From positions 1 to 64,000 of the forward strand of contig NZ_JAHKRT010000009.1 in NCBI RefSeq assembly GCF_018863195.1: 64,000 nt of DNA. The letters run 5' to 3'. Positions within the stretch are counted from its first letter, which is position 1, and every line of letters starts with the position of its first letter. This stretch comes from Sphingomonas quercus (lineage in GTDB: Bacteria; Pseudomonadota; Alphaproteobacteria; Sphingomonadales; Sphingomonadaceae). Below are positions 60,890-64,000 of this stretch, one piece after another. The position numbers and the translations under genes are program-made. Under the pieces are notes generated by a model. It worked only from the letters and a program-made list of their open reading frames with translations, was not told the origin of the DNA and ran no database searches.

Positions 60890-62014
60890 ATGACCACCCC
60901 CCGCTTTCAGTTCACCATCGCCGCCACCGACGGCAAGGCGCGCACCGGCACCATCGCCATGCAGCGCGCCGAGATTCGCACTCCCGCCTTCATGCCGGTT
61001 GGCACCGCGGCCACCGTCAAGGGGATGAAGCCGGCGAGCGTCCGCGCGACGGGCGCCGACATCATCCTCGGCAACACCTATCACCTGATGCTCCGCCCTG
61101 GCGCGGAGCGGATGGATCGCCTCGGCGGGCTGCATGCGTTCATGGGCTGGGACCGGCCGATCCTCACCGACAGCGGCGGCTATCAGGTGATGAGCCTGTC
61201 CGCGCTGACCAAGGTGACCGAGGAGGGCGTGTCCTTCGCCAGCCATCTCGATGGCTCGCGCCACATGCTGTCGCCGGAACGCTCGATCGAGATTCAGCGG
61301 CTGCTCGGCTCCGACATCGTCATGGCGTTCGACGAGCTGGTGCCGACCACCACCACGCGCGACCAGCAGGCCGCGGCGATGGAGCGGTCGATGCGTTGGG
61401 CGCGCCGGTCCCGGGCGGCGTTCGACGCCGGCGGCGCGCATGCGGAGCGGGCCGCGATCTTCGGCATCCAGCAGGGCGCGCTCGACGAGGGGCTGCGCAA
61501 GGCCTCGGCCGACGCGCTGCTCGATATCGGCTTTGACGGCTATGCCGTGGGTGGCCTCGCGGTGGGGGAGGGTCAGGAGGCGATGTTCGCCTGCCTCGAT
61601 TACGCGCCCGGCCAGCTCGATCCCGCCAGGCCGCGCTATCTGATGGGCGTCGGCAAGCCGGACGATATCGTCGGCGCGGTGGAGCGCGGCATCGACATGT
61701 TCGACTGCGTGCTGCCGACCCGCTCCGGCCGCAACGGCCAGGCCTTCACCTGGGACGGGCCGCTAAACATTCGCAACGCCCGCTTTGCCGAGGATATGAC
61801 CCCGCTCGACCCCGACAGCCCCGCGGCGCCGTGGAGCAAGGCCTATCTCCATCATCTTGTCCGCTCCGGCGAGATGCTCGGCGCGATGCTGATGACCGAG
61901 CATAATCTGTGGTTCTACCAGCAGGTCATGCAGGGCCTGCGCGATGCCATCGCGGCGGGGCGGCTGCGGGAATGGGCCGACGCCTTCCGGGTGCGCTATC
62001 GAAAGCCCGCCTGA
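60890..62014 (+). CDS. tgt: tRNA-guanine (queuine) transglycosylase lacking the zinc-binding cysteines
   Basis: A 374-residue TGT that exchanges guanine for preQ1 at wobble position 34 of tRNAs. The active site looks intact: [19 protein letters not shown], and the nucleophile Asp272 in [13 protein letters not shown]. The usual C-terminal zinc site C-x-C-x2-C is missing: residues 305-316 read [12 protein letters not shown] where the Zymomonas enzyme, as I recall it, has PLD followed by three Cys. Only the His ligand (His338 in TEHNL) remains, and the loop is about three residues shorter. The rest of the tail is normal, so this is not a frameshift. See findings. Confidence 0.9.
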   Translation: MTTPRFQFTIAATDGKARTGTIAMQRAEIRTPAFMPVGTAATVKGMKPASVRATGADIILGNTYHLMLRPGAERMDRLGGLHAFMGWDRPILTDSGGYQVMSLSALTKVTEEGVSFASHLDGSRHMLSPERSIEIQRLLGSDIVMAFDELVPTTTTRDQQAAAMERSMRWARRSRAAFDAGGAHAERAAIFGIQQGALDEGLRKASADALLDIGFDGYAVGGLAVGEGQEAMFACLDYAPGQLDPARPRYLMGVGKPDDIVGAVERGIDMFDCVLPTRSGRNGQAFTWDGPLNIRNARFAEDMTPLDPDSPAAPWSKAYLHHLVRSGEMLGAMLMTEHNLWFYQQVMQGLRDAIAAGRLREWADAFRVRYRKPA

Positions 62015-62052
62015 ACAACGGCATCGCACGCGGGGCGGCCAAGGTTCAGATC

Positions 62053-63084
62053 CTAGGCCGCCGCCTGCTCCTGCCCGGCAGGCCATGCCACGGCGACGCG
62101 GTTTCGCCCGCCGGTCTTCGCTTCGTAAAGCATCGCGTCGGCGCGATCGACGAGGTCCTGCGCGGTCTCGTCGAGGTTGAGCTGGGCGACGCCGAGCGAC
62201 ACGGTGATCCGGCCGACATCGCGATGGGATTGCTTGGCGCGCACCGTGCGCGAGGCGATGAACGCGCGAAACCGTTCGGCCAGCTCCGCCACCTCGGCGA
62301 TCGAGCGGCCCGGGACGACGACGATGAATTCCTCGCCGCCCCATCGCGCCGGGAAGCCTACGCCGTGGCAGAAACGCTCCAGGCTTTGCGCGACCAGCCG
62401 CAGCACCTCGTCGCCCATGCGATGGCCGAAGCTGTCGTTGAAATGCTTGAAATGATCGATGTCGAGGAACACCGCGGCAAGGCAGCGCATCTCGACCCGC
62501 GCGCGCAGGATCTGCGCGTCGAGATAATCAATGCAGGCCTTGCGATTGGCGAGCCCGGTGAGCGGATCGGTGCGCGATTCGGAGCGCGCGATCTCCAGAT
62601 CGGCCTTGAGCCGGTCGATCTGGTGCGAGGAATTGGCCAGGTCCTTTTCGAGGCGCTTGGTCTTCTGCATCATTGCGTTGGTGGCGCGCACCATCTCGGC
62701 GAGCATCGCGCGCTGCTTTTCCAGCGTGACGCTGCTCGCCAGCACCTGTTGCCCGTCGTCGAGGGCGACGCGATAGTCGCGCGTGCTGGCCTCGGTGCGG
62801 CCGACGAAATTCTCGAGCGCCTCGAGCTGGCGGCGCGCATCGTCGAGCAGGCGGTTGAGCGTGCCGCGGCCGCCGCCGCCGTAAAGCTCGCGCCGGACAT
62901 TATCCATCGCGCGCGGGCTGACCCGGCCGGCCGTCCGCATGATGGCGTCGATCGCCTCCACCAGCTCCGGGTCGGCGCCGGTGACGTAGCGATACCAGAA
63001 TTCATAATTGGCCGGGGTCGGCGGGATCTCGCCCGCGCTCATGAGCGAAGCGATGCGCTCCATCACGTCGCCGATGTGGCTCAC
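62053..63084 (-). CDS. GGDEF-domain diguanylate cyclase
   Basis: A 343-residue soluble cyclase. An N-terminal helical sensor region (about 1-120: PPTPANYEFWYRYVTG is typical of a common proteobacterial GGDEF N-domain) and a coiled coil (about 125-165) lead to DPLTGLANRKAC and the active site RWGGEEF at 248-253. The RxxD inhibitory site upstream of GGEEF is not conserved: His and Gly stand where Arg and Asp would be. It should make cyclic di-GMP. The coiled coil suggests activation by dimerisation. Confidence 0.92.
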   Translation of the reverse strand: MSHIGDVMERIASLMSAGEIPPTPANYEFWYRYVTGADPELVEAIDAIMRTAGRVSPRAMDNVRRELYGGGGRGTLNRLLDDARRQLEALENFVGRTEASTRDYRVALDDGQQVLASSVTLEKQRAMLAEMVRATNAMMQKTKRLEKDLANSSHQIDRLKADLEIARSESRTDPLTGLANRKACIDYLDAQILRARVEMRCLAAVFLDIDHFKHFNDSFGHRMGDEVLRLVAQSLERFCHGVGFPARWGGEEFIVVVPGRSIAEVAELAERFRAFIASRTVRAKQSHRDVGRITVSLGVAQLNLDETAQDLVDRADAMLYEAKTGGRNRVAVAWPAGQEQAAA

Positions 63085-63183
63085 GACTTCCCCTCCGATC
63101 GTCTCGCTGCCAGGCCCTCATCCAATAAGCCGCGGACAGGGAAGACTAGAGGTCAAACGGTAAAGAAATCGCGAACCAAGGAA

Positions 63184-64000
63184 CTAGCTGGAGAATCCGT
63201 GCTTGAGGAACTCGGGAATCGGCCCGTTCCAACTGCCGTCGTCGCGCGCGACTTCGGGCTCGGCCGGCCTGTCTTCCTTCCGGGGGCGAGGCGCGGGCGT
63301 GTTCTTCTGGCTCGTTTCAATCGCGTCACGATCGGGCCGGCGCGATCCGCCGCGCCGGGCCCGCGTCGGCTTTTCTTCGGCGGGGCGCGCTTCGGCGGCA
63401 GGGCGCTCGGTGCGCTCGGTGCGGGCGGGGCGATCTGCCTTCACCTCGGGCGCGGCGAGGCGAGGGATGGGCCCGCCGGTCAGCTTTTCGATATTGGCCA
63501 CCGCTTCGGCGTCTTCGGGCGTCGCCAGCGTATAGGCGGTGCCGGTGGCGCCGGCGCGACCGGTGCGGCCGATGCGATGGACATAATCGTCCGGATGCCA
63601 CGGCACGTCATAGTTGAAGACGTGGCTGACGCCCTTGATGTCGAGCCCGCGCGCGGCGACGTCGGAGGCGACGAGGATATTGATTTCGCCGGCCTTGAAG
63701 CGGTCGAGCTCGCGCAGCCGCTCGGGCTGCTCCATGTCGCCATGGATCTGGCCGGCGCGGAAGCCGTCGCGCTTCAGGCTCTGCGCCAGGTCGCGCACCG
63801 TGGTCTTGCGGTTGGAGAAGATGATCGCCGTCTTCACCGCGTCATCCGCCAGCATCCGCGCCAGCGTGGCGCGCTTGTTGCGGGATGCGACCTCGACCAG
63901 CTTCTGGTCGATCGAGGTGTTGGCCGTCGCCGGCCGCGCCACCTCGACATATTTCGGGTTCGACAGGAACTTGTCCGCCAGCTTCTTGATCGGCGGCGGC
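63184..64000 (-). CDS. DEAD-box RNA helicase, RhlE-like (C-terminal part)
   Basis: The reading frame is open at the right edge, so the N-terminal helicase core lies outside. Visible: PPPIKKLADKFLSNP, TAIIFSNRKTTVRDLA (motif IV region), VASDVAARGLDIKGVSHV (motif V) and HRIGRTGRAG (motif VI). A low-complexity charged tail rich in Arg, Glu and Pro (after about residue 160 of the visible part) ends FLKHGFSS. Such tails bind RNA and are typical of RhlE-type helicases involved in ribosome assembly or cold adaptation. Confidence 0.93.
   Translation of the reverse strand, partial: PPPIKKLADKFLSNPKYVEVARPATANTSIDQKLVEVASRNKRATLARMLADDAVKTAIIFSNRKTTVRDLAQSLKRDGFRAGQIHGDMEQPERLRELDRFKAGEINILVASDVAARGLDIKGVSHVFNYDVPWHPDDYVHRIGRTGRAGATGTAYTLATPEDAEAVANIEKLTGGPIPRLAAPEVKADRPARTERTERPAAEARPAEEKPTRARRGGSRRPDRDAIETSQKNTPAPRPRKEDRPAEPEVARDDGSWNGPIPEFLKHGFSS

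Overview
The window is about 64 kb of GC-rich chromosomal DNA from an alphaproteobacterium, most likely a member of the Sphingomonadales (Sphingomonas-like). The evidence is a PEPxxWA-CTERM protein, a bacteriophytochrome with an HWE-type kinase and fused receiver next to a heme oxygenase, an NrsF-type anti-sigma gene beside an ECF sigma gene, a phosphatidylethanolamine N-methyltransferase, EcfG-like promoter matches, and a queuine transglycosylase whose C-terminus closely resembles my recollection of the Zymomonas enzyme. I see no insertion sequence, integrase, CRISPR array or rRNA operon. Coding density is high and many neighbours overlap by 1 to 11 bases, which suggests translational coupling.

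Layout. 1-7.8 kb: an outer-membrane protein tail, a ferric-reductase-like flavohaem membrane protein, a metallophosphoesterase/glycosyltransferase pair, then a phospholipid head-group cluster (PE methyltransferase, Mpo1-like membrane protein, membrane-anchored class III aminotransferase, phosphatidylserine decarboxylase). 7.9-16.8 kb: DUF308 membrane protein, nrsF and ECF sigma, tRNA-Gly, gamma carbonic anhydrase, thyA, a Gly/Tyr-rich secreted protein, typA, and a cyanide-insensitive-type bd oxidase with a 33-residue third subunit. 17-22.9 kb: TelA and XpaC-like proteins, an MBL-fold enzyme, a HerA-like ATPase, an alpha/beta hydrolase and a 55-residue conserved-type protein.

22.9-34.5 kb is the most coherent block. 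Fourteen genes all read leftwards: a two-subunit molybdenum hydroxylase with a tri-haem cytochrome c, an XdhC chaperone, a MocA-like nucleotidyltransferase, moaA-D-E-B-C, moeA and modABC. It holds an enzyme, its electron acceptor, most of the cofactor pathway and the metal uptake system together. 35-38.9 kb: bphO-bphP and a PEP-CTERM protein. 39.1-43.6 kb: tRNA-Gln and an overlapping five-gene string ppx-rlmE-alr-mlaE-mlaF. 43.6-49.4 kb: two tandem GT87-like membrane glycosyltransferases, a chemoreceptor and a porin. 49.5-57.5 kb: PHA genes (phaA, short phaC, divergent phaR), a NIPSNAP protein, a cyclopropane-fatty-acid-synthase-like enzyme, a trans-sulfuration PLP enzyme and a DUF885 protein. 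57.7-59.1 kb: a lower-GC two-gene module that I read as a putative polymorphic toxin and its immunity protein. 59.2-64 kb: Lrp regulator and alanine dehydrogenase, tgt lacking its zinc cysteines, a GGDEF protein and the end of a DEAD-box helicase.

The strongest candidates for something new are the putative toxin/immunity pair (57.7-59.1 kb), the zinc-ligand-less Tgt, and the phospholipid cluster containing an anchored aminotransferase. All functions are read from sequence motifs; no database search was possible.
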